Source: Mercurialis annua
Lineage: Eukaryota > Streptophyta > Magnoliopsida > Malpighiales > Euphorbiaceae
DNA: 64,000 nt
Direction of reading: 5' to 3'
NCBI RefSeq assembly: GCF_937616625.2
Contig: NC_065573.1
Location: forward strand, 18,987,001 to 19,051,000
Of this stretch, positions 22,094 through 33,573 are shown piece after piece. Every line of letters begins with the position of its first letter. Position 1 is the first letter of the stretch. The translations under genes were made by a program, and so were the position numbers. The notes beneath the pieces were generated by a model. The model had not been told where the DNA came from, ran no database searches, and was given only the letters and a program-made list of their open reading frames with translations.

Positions 22094-25000
22094 ACACCAC
22101 AGAACATGCACTATCCATCGCCCATGTATAATCAAAACGCGACGAGCTGGCCGCAGACTTATAGCCCGTGGGGCAGCCAGTATCACCAGGGATATCAAAG
22201 ACCGACCGCACCAATTCCTTTTCCGTCCCTAGACGTAGAAGGAACTGTCACCGCTGCAACAGCTGGATACATTCCACCATATGTACCACCAGGAACCCAG
22301 CTACCACCGCTCTACCATGAGGCGGTGATGAAGAGTTTTAACGAGTTCCAAGATAGGCTGATTAGGATCGCGAAAGAGAAGACAGTAGAGGCAAATAAAG
22401 CACCGGCTCGGAGAAGGCAACAATCTGAACCAATCCCAAGAGGACGAGATAAAGATGCGCGGAAAGATAAAGAAACGGCTCCCCGGCGTGTTTTCACTGC
22501 ACCATTCCCAAGAGACGCAGGAAAGGAAAAAGGAGATGACGCCGCACAGCAAGGCGAAAAAGCAAGAGACGAAGTCGCGAAGAAGCAGAGAGAATACGTA
22601 GATCTGGAGAAGGAAGAAGGGGGAAGCAGACGGAAGGAACGAGACGCAGAAAGCCACTCTTCAAACAGAAGAAGAGCGGCAGGGGAAAAGAACACTCTGG
22701 ATGAGAAGATTAAACATGCGATGAGAAAATACCAGAAGGATAGCTACGAAGACGATGAAGGAGGGGACGATTTTTCACCACTGAAGAGGGAGGTATTAGA
22801 CGTGAAATTCTCTTCTCGTTTTAAATTACCAACGTTCAAACCCTTTGATGGAACCGGAGACCCAAAAAGCCACATCTCAAAATTCAAAACGATGATGATG
22901 CTTCAAGATGTTTCGGATCCGATGCTGTGCAGAGTATTTCCTGCCACACTCAAGGGATCGGCACAGAAGTGGTACCTCGGACTGAAGTCCAATACCATCG
23001 GAACGTTTGCGGAACTGGCGACGGCATTCAAAGGGCGTTTCCGCACAAACATCCCTCTGCAGAAGAACTCAAGTGATCTCCGGAAGTGCCGACAAGGTGA
23101 AAGCGAGACGTTGAAGAACTTCGTGGACAGGTTCAATAAAGAAGCCGTCCAGATAGAACACCTAAACCACGATACAGCCATAGAAGCTATGAAGATGGGA
23201 ACAAGGTTTGAACGACTGAGAGACAAGATCCTAATGAAAAAGCCTTCCACTTTCCAAGAGTTAATGGCAATAGCTCATAAGTATGTAGAACTGGATGAAG
23301 CAAAAAGAACGCTAGCAAAACAATACGAGGAAGGCAAACCGGAGAGATACCGCAGTAGAGGAGGAGATGATAGAACGCAGAGATTTGGAAGAGGAAATAA
23401 GCCGTTTGACTTTACGCCTTTGAACAGAGCACCAGTAGAAATATTCAGCTGGATGAAGAACAATAGAGTCATGTACAACGCACCCAGAAAGCTACACCCA
23501 GACAAAGAGAGAGACAAGAGCAAGTATTGTAGATTTCATGAAGGATATGGCCATGACACAGATAGATGCTGGGACTTGAAACGGGAGATAGAACACCTGA
23601 TCCAGTCAGGAGTATTGAAGAAGTTCGTACACACGGAAGGAAATGCAGAAAAAAGGAAACCCGAGCATGTGGAAAAAGAAGAGGCGAATAAAAGATTCAA
23701 AGAACCTATGGGTGTGATCAACATGATAGAAGGGGGGGAACCCTATTTAAAGTCACAGAAGAAGAAGATTCGTAAGGGCGTATACTCGATAAGTACTAGA
23801 GCATCCGTGGAGGAGCTACCACTAGTTACCTTCGGACCAGAAGATGGGAGGCATGTACAGGAACCGCACAACGACGCGCTAGTAATCAAAGCATTGATTA
23901 ACAATTTCAGAGTAATGAGGATCCTGGTGGACGAAGGAAGCGCAGTTAATCTCCTCACCTTGCAAGTCTTTAAGGGGATAAGGGGATCGGTAACGGATCT
24001 CAGGCAGGTTTCCGTTCCTTTGGTAGGCTTAGGAGGAAAGCCTATTAGACCAGAAGAAATGGTAGAGCTGGAGATAATTTTGGGAGAAGCAGAAGAAGGG
24101 CCACTGAAGACCATGACAGCAGTTTTCAACGTAGTGGATATTCCTTTGGTGTACAATGCCATTTTGGGAAGGCCTTTCCTGTACCAGTGTGGCGCGGTTA
24201 CCAACATCAGATGGCTGACACTCAAGATTCCTGACGAAGAAGGGATAGTAACCGTGAAAGGGAGCCAGCTAGCTTCACGAGAATGCAATTTGATAACTGA
24301 AGAAAAAGGCGAAATTTTGAACATTGAGGCATTCCCTGAAGATCCAGAAGAAGAAGAAGGAGATAGGAATGCCTCAGTGGGTAACATGGTAGAATTCCAG
24401 ATCACCCAGAAGAAGGCAGTAATGATTGGAACAGAAATACCAGAGGTTGTGGCGGTAGAGATCAAGAGCGTATTACAGAAGAATGGAGACACCTTTGCCG
24501 CAGATGCCTCAGAAGTTATGGGAATAGACCCAACAATAGCATCCAATAAACTGACTGTTTATAAAGATGCCAACCAGTAGTGCAGAAGAAGAGGCGGTTC
24601 GCAGAGGACCGAAGAAAGGTCATAGAAGAAGAGGTCAGGAAGTTGGAGGCAGCCAAGTTCATAAGGGAGGTAATGTACCCGGAGTGGGTCGCTAACATCC
24701 TCTTGGTGAAAAAAGCAAGTGGAGGATATCGTATGTGCGTAGATTTCACGGACTTAAACAAAGCGTGCCCGAAGGACAGCTATCCGCTACCGAATATTGA
24801 TCAGCTAGTAGATTCAACAGCCTGCTACCAGCTGTATAGTCTCGCAGACGCAAAGCAAGGTTATCATCGGATACCAATGAACGAAGCAGATCAGGTGAAG
24901 ACAGCCTTCACTACTGACTTGGGAACATATTGTTACAACGTCATGCCATTTGGGCTGAAAAACGCAGGAGCAACTTACCAACGGCTGGTGAACTTCATGT

Positions 25001-25993
25001 TTAAAGACCAATTGGGAAGGAACATAGAGGTCTATGTGGACGATTTGATCATAAAAAGCAGTACACCTGAAGAGCACGCCAAGGACTTGGAAGAAACCTT
25101 TGCGGTATTGAACAAATTTAACATGAAGTTAAATCTGGAGAAGTGCGCGTTTGGCATTAAAGCCGGAAAGTTCCTGGGGTACTTAGTGAGTCAGAGAGGC
25201 ATAGAGGCGAACCCAGAAAAGATTCAAGCCATCCTAGACATGGTGGCACCGCGAAGCATCAGAGAAGTCCAGAAATTGAACGGAAGGGTGACAACGTTGG
25301 GACGATTTGTTTCTTCATCTGCAAAGAGATGTCTCCCCTTTTTCAAACAACTGCGCAACATGAAAAAATTCGAATGGAATGAGGAATGTCAGAAAGCGTT
25401 TGAGGAATTGAAGATCTTTTTGACCAGCCCGCCGTTACTCAGTCGGCCAAAGATAGGAGAAGTTCTGTACTTGTACCTATCAGCAGGTAAAGAAACGATC
25501 GCGTCGGTACTAGTAAGAGAAGAAGAAGAGCAGCTGCCCATTTACTACTCCAGCAGAACGTTGAAAGGCGCAGAACTAAATTACTCGACAATTGACAAGT
25601 TGGCATTAATGGTGGTAGTAGCAGCGAAGAAGTTAAGGCCATAATTTCAAGGGCATACGGTCATTATACGCACTAATTAACCTCTGAGGAAGGCATTGCA
25701 GAGGCCGGAAACTTCGGGAAGGATGGTTAGCTGGTCCGTCCAGTTGGGAGAGCATGATATAAGATATGAGCCAAGGAAAACATTGAAGGCGCAAGCACTT
25801 GCTTACTTTGTAGTAGAGATGACGGAGAAACCAGACACCGAAGAACCCAGAGAAGCAGTCACTTGGAATCTCTACGTAGACGGAGCGTCCAATGACCTCG
25901 GAGCCGGAGCAGGTGTTGTCTTGGAAGGACCGATGGGAATAACAATCGAGTATGCAGTACACTTGAAATTTAAAGCAACCAATAACGTGGCAG

Positions 25994-26058
25994 GTATGAT
26001 ATTAGTCCATCATTTAAATATAAATACAATTTATCGCAATAAACTAATAGTACTGCAG
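25994..26058 (+). other. Predicted 65-bp intron in the second RNase H domain
   Basis: Begins GTATGATATTAG, ends TAGTACTGCAG, with a CTAAT branch-like motif 14-18 bases from its end. It is AT-rich against a richer exon. Removing it joins NNVA to the conserved EYEAL block through a split GAG codon and moves the reading frame exactly from that of RT to that of integrase. Confidence 0.88.
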
Positions 26059-26968
26059 AGTATGAAGCTCTCATTACAGGATTGTCAATTGCGAAAGCAA
26101 TGAAAACCGAAGTCCTACGAGTCCATAGCGATTCCCAGTTAGTCATAGGACAAATAGGAGGACATTTTCAAGCAAAAGAGGCGAAGATGGCAAGATATAT
26201 GGGGAAAGCAAAAGAACTCTTGAATGACATAGAGAGATTCGGAGGTGAATGGGATATTTGCCCGATACCCAGAGAAGAGAATGCAGCCGCAGATGCAATC
26301 GCCAAAGCAGCAGCTGCGAAGAACCAGCATTTCATGGAGATGAAAATGAAAGAAGAACGCTCGACTTCTTCTGTAGACGCAGTGGAGGAAGTGTTACCTA
26401 TAGAAGAAGTAGACACCTGGATGAAGAAACTATTGGCATACCTAACAGACGGCACTCTCCCAGAGCAAACAGCTGAAGAAGCAAAAGTAGTTCGACATTC
26501 GGCATCGTACTCAGTCTTAGAAGGAGTACTCTACAGGGCATCAGCTACGCACCCGTGGTCTCGATGCCTGACGAAGACAGAAGGCCTATATGTTCTGCAG
26601 GAAATTCACGAGGGATTCTGCGGGGCTCATGAGGCATCAGCAGCCTTGGTTAGGAAAGCATCCTTACAAGGTTTCTACTGGTTATCCATGAAGAAAGATG
26701 CAGAAGACCTGGTACTTAAATGTGACAAGTGTCAGAAGTTCGGCGCAGTGATACGAACACCCGCATCTGAGCAACACCCCATCGGTAGTCCATGGCCGTT
26801 TATGACTTGGGGCGTAGACATACTGGGACCTTTCCCCCCAGCGCGGGAACAAATAACGTTCATCGTGGTAGCCGTAGATCACTTTACCAAATGGGTGGAG
26901 GTAGAGCCAATGAAGACGATCACCACGGAGAAGATTCAAACTTGGCTATCAAGAGAAGTCATGGGAAG

Positions 26969-27033
26969 GTAAAACATTTTATTTTTTACCATATACTCAT
27001 ATAAAGTTGCATGTTACTAATATAAATGGACAG
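26969..27033 (+). other. Predicted 65-bp intron in the integrase core
   Basis: Begins GTAAAACATTTT, ends ATAAATGGACAG, with TTACTAAT at 27014-27021 as a good plant branch site. Removal joins VMG-R to FGIPHSLVTDNG through a split AGG codon, between the first and second catalytic aspartates. It has the same length as the other pol intron but a different sequence. Confidence 0.9.
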
Positions 27034-27943
27034 GTTTGGCATACCACATTCCTTAGTCACTGACAACGGGAAGCAGTTCGATTGCCGCAAGTTCAGAGCA
27101 TACTGTGAAGGGTTGAACATAAGGCTGAAGTTCACCTCAGTAGCCCATCCGCAGACGAATGGACTTACAGAAGTCACAAACAGAACTATCCTCACAGGAA
27201 TAAAAAAGAGACTTGATGATCTGAAGGTAAAATGGGTAGATGAGCTATACAAAGTCATCTGGGCGTATCGCACCACACCCAGAAAAGCCACTGGCGAAAC
27301 TCCCTTCAGTCTGGTGTATGGCACAGAAGATGTGCTGCCAGTAGAAATCGGCATGCCTTCATTAAGAGTTCAAGTCTTTAACGAAGAGAAGAATGAAAAA
27401 TCCATGCGATTATGCCTGGACCTGTTGGAAGAACGAAGACACCAGACTGCAGTAAGAGCAGAAGCGTATCGAAGTCAGATGGCTAAATACCACAATGCCA
27501 AGGTGAAGGGAAGAAGCTTTATGGTAGGAGATTTAGTACTCCGGAAAGAAGAAATTGGCAAGGGAGCAGCAGGAGTTGGCAAACTAGGAGCCAACTGGGA
27601 TGGACCATTTCGAGTCGTAGAAGTAGTAGGAAAAGGGGCTTACAAAATCGCTCACTTAGAAGGGCAGATTCTCCCCCGAACCTGGAATGTCAATGACATG
27701 AAGAAGTATTTCCAGTAGATGTAATTGCTACCATTTTGAAATTTTAATAAAGCATCACATCTTTTTCTTTTAACATAGAAAGCATCAGTACTTAAGAAAA
27801 ACAGTAGTTCTAAAAATAGTGGGCCAGCTCAAATAAAACATAAGTGCCCCGAATAAAAGAAAGAACTAAGAAGTTTTTGTCCCAAAGACAATTACAAAAA
27901 GAAAGCTAGCTTAACAGAACAAGTATAAAAAAGGCTTAAAAGC

Positions 27944-30056
27944 CTAAGCAACTTCATCTTCGGAAGGGGCAGTCTCTTTAGCAGAAACACCATCCTCTTC
28001 AGCAGACGGCACCTTCTCCGCAGCAGCTTCCACACGAGGAGTATCTTCTGGAACAGCATCAGCAGAACGCTCAATAGCAACATGAGAATCGGCGGTTGGA
28101 AGTTCTTCAGGGATCTCTCCTTCAATGTCATCTACGCCCTTAATAACCGCAGTCTCTGAGGGAAGAGGTTTGTCAAAAGCCAACCCATCTTCGGAAGTCG
28201 ATGTAGCCCCAGACGCAGATCGGGGTGTAAGAGGCGCAGAAGAGGTCTTTTTATCCACAGAAGCTTCTCCAGACAGCTTCTTCTTAGCAACCGTCTTCGC
28301 CATAACACGTTGACCCAAGGCACGAAGGTAAATGGCCAAGAACTTCCCAATATCATAGTCGGGATAATCTTGACGAACCACCCCAACAGCAGTAGCACAA
28401 AAATCGGTTAAACAACCAGAAATATAGACATTCACATCCTTCCTATTTTCTTTTTGTTCAGACAACAACCTATCGCGAACCTTCTGCGCCTCCAAAAGAG
28501 AAGCGTCACGATCAGCAACTTTGCGCTCCAAAATCTTGCCTTTGTCAACATCAGCTTGCAAGGAATTTTTCAACTTCTGCGTCTCCGCTTGAGTAGACCG
28601 TCGCAGAGAGGCGAGCTCTTGTTCATGCTTTTCCAACAAGTGGTTCTTCTGCTGACGCAGAACAGAAACACCTTGAACCACCTAAATAAACGGTAGACAA
28701 GTCACGATGACAGAACAAGCAAAGTAAGAAGAAGTGGAAGAAATTAACAAAGCATACTTACATGCATCAAAGAGGCATCAAACTTGTCAAAAATATCATC
28801 AGCGGGTATTTGCCTCCAAGCATCCATATCACCGTTCAATTGAAGAAATTGGGAATACAGACCAGATACGTCCGCATCCTGAACTGACGCAGAACCAAGA
28901 TGCTCTTCAATCCAAACACGAGGATCAGGACACAATTCCAGATCAAGTTTTCGACGCTTTGCAGACCCCTGTTTCAACCGAGGAGAAGGCTCAGACACCT
29001 TCTTAAAAGAAGCATCCCCTTTTCGCATAGGAGGCTTATTCGGCGTAGTCCGCGAAGCAGGCATCGTTTGAGAACCCCCAGAGACAGTAGGGGTAGAGGA
29101 AATAGGAGCAGACACAGAAGGCGTTACACCAGACAACTCCTCCACAACAATCTTGATATCATCCAGGTAGTTCATTTCTGTAAACACCACAAGAACAGAT
29201 CAACATACGTAACAAAAATTACAAAAAAAGAGAAGTTAGCATACCCTTTTTAGAAGAACTTAGATCCATAAGTGAAGCAGATTCAGTAGGTTCATGGGAA
29301 AGAGATTGGCTACCCGCACTAGGATCTGTGGAGTCATCAGAGTCATCCGCAAGGGGAGCATACTCAGGAAACAGGCGAGTCAGATAATTATTAACTAAGT
29401 CTGGGGCATTGAAACATTTGATGCGCGCAGCACCAATGAGTTGTTCCAGGAGTAGCAGATCTTTCTTGGAGGGTTTAGTGACAGCAACCTTCAAAGGTTT
29501 TTCCAACCAGGCAAGGGGAAAAGAAGCAAAAGCATTTTCATGACCAACAAAGAAAAACAGATTTTGCCAGCCCTTGTTAAGTTTAGGGAGTCCAGCAAGC
29601 AGTCGTTTACCCCGGACAAAAGGAAGATACAGATAGAACTCATTGGCCCGTCTAGAAACATTAAACCTTCAGCCAATAAACCAAGGGTTGGAACAAGATT
29701 TTTGTTATGAATCAGTTCAGCAAAAGCGCACAACAATCGAATAGCATTTGGGTGAATTTGTCCTAGAGGAATTTTGTGGGTAATAATGAAATCACGAAGA
29801 AAAGTAGTTAGAGGAAAGCGAAGGCCGCCTCGAAGTTGTTCCTTATAGACGACGACACGATTGGTCTCAGGGCGGAAATTGGCACTAAACGAGGGATCAC
29901 AAGAGTATAAAGTATAATCAAAAGGGATGTCGTACGTTTCGCGGATGCCAGAAAGCATACCGTCGTCGATCCTAGAAATAACTCAACCAAATCCCTACGA
30001 TAGTCTACGGTGGTTCCAGAGGAAGGTGTAGCTACACTAGAACGAGTGCGAGTCAT
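27944..30056 (-). pseudogene. Antisense gene of the Tat element (Transposase_28 / gypsy-type antisense ORF)
   Basis: On the minus strand an ATG at 30056 starts a protein whose first part has the GGLRFPLTTFLRDF and HPNAIRLLCAF motifs of the 'putative gypsy type transposon' family (PF04195), known from antisense frames of Tat elements. Two GT-AG introns fit perfectly: 29244-29178 (67 bp, joining KK to EMNYLDDIK) and 28761-28682 (80 bp, joining LMH to VVQGVSVL). The last exon (28681-27944) is a coiled-coil-like segment followed by an acidic tail. One-base losses near 29970 and 29662 break the first exon, so this copy is dead. It ends about 225 bases past pol in tail-to-tail orientation. Its function is not known. 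Confidence 0.85.
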
Positions 30057-30450
30057 GATGCGAGGAAAATAAAATAAAAAGAGGCAAGAGAGTACCTGGT
30101 AAATATGGAGAGGAACGATCGCCAAGAAACAAAGAGAGGAGCAAGAAATTCGCACGAATACAAAGAGGTTTTAGAAAGAAGAAAGAAAGAAGTTTGCAAA
30201 AAACAAGAATAATTTGAACAAGAAGAAGGAAAGGAAGTTATAAATGCGTGAAAGGACACGTGGAAGAGAGAGGGTACGCATAGAAGAAACTGAAGAGACG
30301 GGTATTTCGATTTTCAAATTTTCGAAATTCAAATGCATGCCACGCGGCACGACATTAGATAATTACTTTGTAATTAAGGTTACCCTGCATTAGACTCATC
30401 CTGACAATACATAATGTTTTAAACAACCATAAATGATTGAACTGCGGAAT

Positions 30451-30468
30451 AGAGAGAGGAGGGGCTAA
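30451..30468 (+). promoter_or_regulatory. Polypurine tract of the Tat element
   Basis: AGAGAGAGGAGGGGCTAA directly precedes the 3' LTR start, the expected site for plus-strand priming. The older LTR at 3365 has the same GGGG-x-GCTAA layout. Confidence 0.85.
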
Positions 30469-30879
30469 TGATGGATACGCAGTTGACCCCATTACATATA
30501 GTCAAACAAGCACAGCAGACAGCAGATACCAAACGGCTGTCATTAGTCAGTAGACGAAGATCCTAACTAATATGATCTTTGGAATCCGGAAAGATTGGGA
30601 TTGACCTAATCCCTATTTTCCAGTATGAGTCCGAATTAAACACAATCACAAGAAGATGATTTTGAGTCGATTACTTGAAGAGGATTCTATATAAATAGAA
30701 CGAAGACCAAAGGTAAGACCCTAATTCATTCTCTTAAAGCTACATCATTTATCTTTAAACCTTATAAGATATCTGACTTAGGCATCGGAGTGTGGTCGGA
30801 CACAACGTCCGACTTATTCTAACCTGTGTTTGTGATCTCAGGTTGATAAGAGAAGATCCTATCATTCGCAGAACCATCA
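30469..30879 (+). repeat. 3' LTR of the Tat element
   Basis: 411 bp, TGATGG to CCATCA, followed by the TGTAT duplication. It differs from the 5' LTR at about 16 positions counted by eye, for example CAGTACAT/CATTACAT and ACGTCATT/ACATCATT. Confidence 0.95.
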
Positions 30880-30884
30880 TGTAT

Positions 30885-32195
30885 AATTTATAATACGTGG
30901 AAGATTATAAGATTTTCTCATAAATAAGGCCAGGTGTTTATTAGATGCAATAATTTATATTTTGTTGTGACATTCATTAATTACTCTCTGAAATGAGTAG
31001 AATTGTCATTCATATCTATTCCTTAAAAGGCGCATTGATCATTGCACCTACTTCTCCTCTTCCATAGTGAAGACTAAAAATACATATTTTACTCCTCTTT
31101 TACCATAAAATTTGTTTTCAAATTACTGTTAAATTTGGAGATACAGTAACTTATAAAATTATTTGTATGGTTCAAAGCATGTATTTCGGTTTTTGTAAAT
31201 CTATGAAATTGAAACAATTAACTAAATTTATACATCTGAATAAATTTAAGATGGAATTGTTAAATTATAATATTTTGCAAATTTGATAAAATTTAAAAAT
31301 TTCATAAAAAAAAAATTCAACTTTTTTAACCAGTAGACCTTTAAGTGCAATCTTAAAATCGGTATTTTAACATCTAGGAGTTGGGATGGGTATTTGAACA
31401 CAAATCCAATCATTTTTTTAAGAGACTATTATATACTTAGTAATTTTTTTGCCTAGTACGTTATAAATATTTTGATTTTCTTATTTATGTTTTGATTTTT
31501 AATTTTGTCAATTGTATTTTAATTTTAATTAGTATATTTCAATTGTAACCAACAAACTATATTAAAAAAATAATTATAGGCAAATCTAATTTTTTTCTAG
31601 TAAAACTATCCCTATTAAAATTAAGCTATAATTTACAAAATTAAAAAGATTTGATTCCAATAGGAAAAATGACTTGACGTTGTTTTGTAAATATATTTAG
31701 TTAACTTTAATTAGAAAATACTTACTGGAATTCAAAAGTGAAATGTTAGATATTTTTAAGTGACTAGCTTTTTTCAACAACTAGTCTCGCTTTGCGTGCT
31801 ACGCACGTGGCTCGTAACGTGACTTGTCAATTCATGTATTATTATTTTAAAACAAAATTAAAAAATCAAATTAATTGTTTTTTGCAGTTTTATAAATAAC
31901 TAACAAAAATTTGGACAATATTAATTATGTTGCTAGTGTAGTTAAATCAAAAGATTAATATTCCTATTAATTTGGAAAAGATTAGCTATTTTTTCTATAC
32001 TCATTTGGTATTCCTCTGTCATGATACAATTTTATTTCAATTAAGACTCTAATTATAATATTTTTTTAGTAATTAATTAAATAACTAATTTGTTAATGAC
32101 TATAAAACTGTTATTTAATATAAATTAAAAAGGATTATTCCGTAAATTTGCATGTCCCCCCCCCCCCATCCGTGCTTTTATATATAGTATAGATA
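30885..32195. other. AT-rich spacer without a gene
   Basis: Low-complexity A/T sequence with one run of C (about 32156-32167). Near 31786 a short GC-richer piece (CTAGTCTCGCTTTGCGTGCT and onwards) stands out but has no recognised identity. No gene is visible. Confidence 0.55.
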
Positions 32196-32200
32196 GATAT

Positions 32201-32680
32201 ATGATGGAAACTAAATTTCAGAATAATATTATGAACTGAGTTACACAAGATTCACCCAGCAAAGTAAACCTAAAGACTCACCTAAACGAACTATAGCAGA
32301 ATCACAAAGGATTCTCTCAATAAGGGTATAAGACCCGGATCTTTCGGATCTCGGATAATACTTTCCTATTTTGAATCATGTTCCTATTTACAAATTTCAT
32401 TCTATTCAGGAGTCATCTCTAAATAGGACTCTAGCTAAATATAAATTATTTTTCTATTTGGACTCATCAGCTGAATAAGAATCACTTTTCTATTCCAACT
32501 CTACAAGATATTCCACCATACTCACCATAAATGGACTTGACGTATGTCTACACACAATACAATTACAATATTATGCATAATACTCCTTTAAGCTCATTCA
32601 CTGATTTAATAATTGGAGAGCTCGTCGGACTACCACCGTCCGATCATCCACCTATCTTAACAAATTCTAAATTTTATATA
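32201..32680 (+). mobile_element. LTR fragment of the family seen at 3365
   Basis: Starts TGATGGAAACTAAATTTCAG and follows the same block order as the 3365-3984 copy, including AGGATTC, TAAGACCCGGATCTT, TTCCTATTT, and the end-proximal GGACTACCACCGTCCGAT. The right limit is unclear and no purine tract precedes it, so it is a solo or truncated LTR. Confidence 0.55.
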
Positions 32681-33465
32681 TTAATATAAAAAATTTATCC
32701 CTCTTAATTTTTATTTCTGACTAAACCCTTGAGACTATACGATCTAGTTATGAAGGTATTGATGAAGAAAGAATACGATTTATTAATATTATATCTCTAA
32801 GGAACTGAAATGTTATATCGTAATAATCAAAATTAATTTTATTTATTATTTGTTTTCTCTCAAATGTCTGCATGGGTCGATTCCCTCATGATGTTGGAGC
32901 CACAAAATTCCTTAGAGACACAACATTAACAAATTGTACTCTTCCTTAATTTGTAATTTTTTAGTGTTTTGTTGAATTGCTTTATTTTTTCTTAAATCCA
33001 AATTTCCTTGAAATTTTCATGAAAAAATTGTATTTATTTAATGACAATGATAAAAACTTTCTACTAATTCCGTCGGTATTACATTTCATTTTTCTACTAT
33101 GTATAATTCTCATGTTTTCAAATGGGTATGCAGAATAGAGGTGTGTACCAAATTTCAGTCCATCACATAAATAAAACCAATTGATCAATGTAATTTATTT
33201 ATTATAATTTTATTCTATTTTTTTAATAAATAGAGAGAAAAAAGTGCTTGTGAGAATAATTGAACATAACTGTCAAACGTTTATATCATTTTGAATTACA
33301 GCTAGTTGGTATTTATCATAAATATTTTAATTTTATTTATTTATTATTTTTAAAAGTCTAAAACTATTTATATATAGGCACATAGAGTAGGGTTAGGCGG
33401 GGCATGTGCCCTGCCTGAATTTGTTTAATTGTTTTTCTTTTACAGGAATGTTCAATCTCTAATTT
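32681..33465. other. AT-rich spacer without a gene
   Basis: Only short frames in A/T-rich sequence. No gene, RNA or element could be supported. Confidence 0.5.
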
Positions 33466-33573
33466 TTAATAATTGTACTTTTTTTTTGTAAGCCCACCCG
33501 GTTTTCAAGGCTTCGCCTTGACTAATCCGGATCCGACCCGCGTCGCGCACGTGGCATGGTGGGTGAGTCTGCC

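Larger units (their letters stand above)
18973..24580 (+). pseudogene. gag: Tat gag and protease frame, interrupted by a solo LTR
   Basis: The frame begins at ATG 18973 (MDNHDEPPPP), runs to 19283, and continues in exactly the same frame from 22099 to the TAG at 24578-24580 once the inserted solo LTR and one copy of its duplication are ignored. The N terminus is proline- and glycine-rich. A charged Arg/Lys/Glu region follows, then the gag core (about 22840-23270, FDGTGDPKSHISKF) and a C-x2-H-x4-H-x4-C knuckle around 23528-23570. The aspartic protease loop lies near 23930; it reads LVDEGSAVNLL where the family normally has D-G/T-G-S, a possible G-to-A loss. The end (MGIDP then NKLTVYKDAN) is the usual start of the RT linker, so gag and pol were once one frame or linked by a frameshift. 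Confidence 0.9.
24576..27718 (+). pseudogene. pol: Tat pol: RT, two RNase H domains and integrase, with two introns
   Basis: The frame opens one base back from the gag frame near 24575. RT carries the LVKKASGGYRMCVDFTDLN and MPFGLKNAGATYQR blocks and the catalytic YVDD at 25033-25044. The first RNase H follows (SAGKETIASVLVREE, YYSSRTL). Two in-frame TAA stops (25642-25644 and 25678-25680) replace a conserved Tyr and Gln. The second RNase H starts near 25861 (NLYVDGASND). Integrase has the H-H-C-C knuckle (about 26600-26740) and a D-D-E core: VDILGPF, TDNGKQFD, and the Glu of GLTEVTNR. The domain is continuous only if 25994-26058 and 26969-27033 are removed; both are GT-AG and 65 bp. It ends FQ-stop at 27716-27718. 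The stops make this copy inactive. Confidence 0.93.
18487..30879 (+). mobile_element. Ty3/gypsy Tat-lineage retrotransposon with antisense gene
   Basis: LTRs of 411 bp (18487-18897 and 30469-30879) start TGATGG and end CCATCA; TGTAT flanks both sides (18482-18486, 30880-30884). Domain order is gag, protease, RT, RNase H, a second RNase H of the type typical of Tat, then integrase without a chromodomain. A long region follows between integrase and the 3' LTR, with an antisense gene. About 16 LTR differences can be counted by eye, mostly transitions, so this insertion is older than the LARD. Coding is broken by a gag-pol frame change, two stops in pol and a nested solo LTR in gag, so this copy is not autonomous. 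Without the nested LTR and its duplication it would be about 9.6 kb. Confidence 0.95.

Noticed and set aside
22301..24546. Minus-strand frames of up to 267 codons opposite the Tat gag
   Set aside because: They mirror the gag and protease coding strand and have no recognised domain; the real antisense gene lies after pol.
27892..28131. Leucine-rich frames around the antisense gene
   Set aside because: Shadow frames of the acidic C-terminal exon of the antisense gene.
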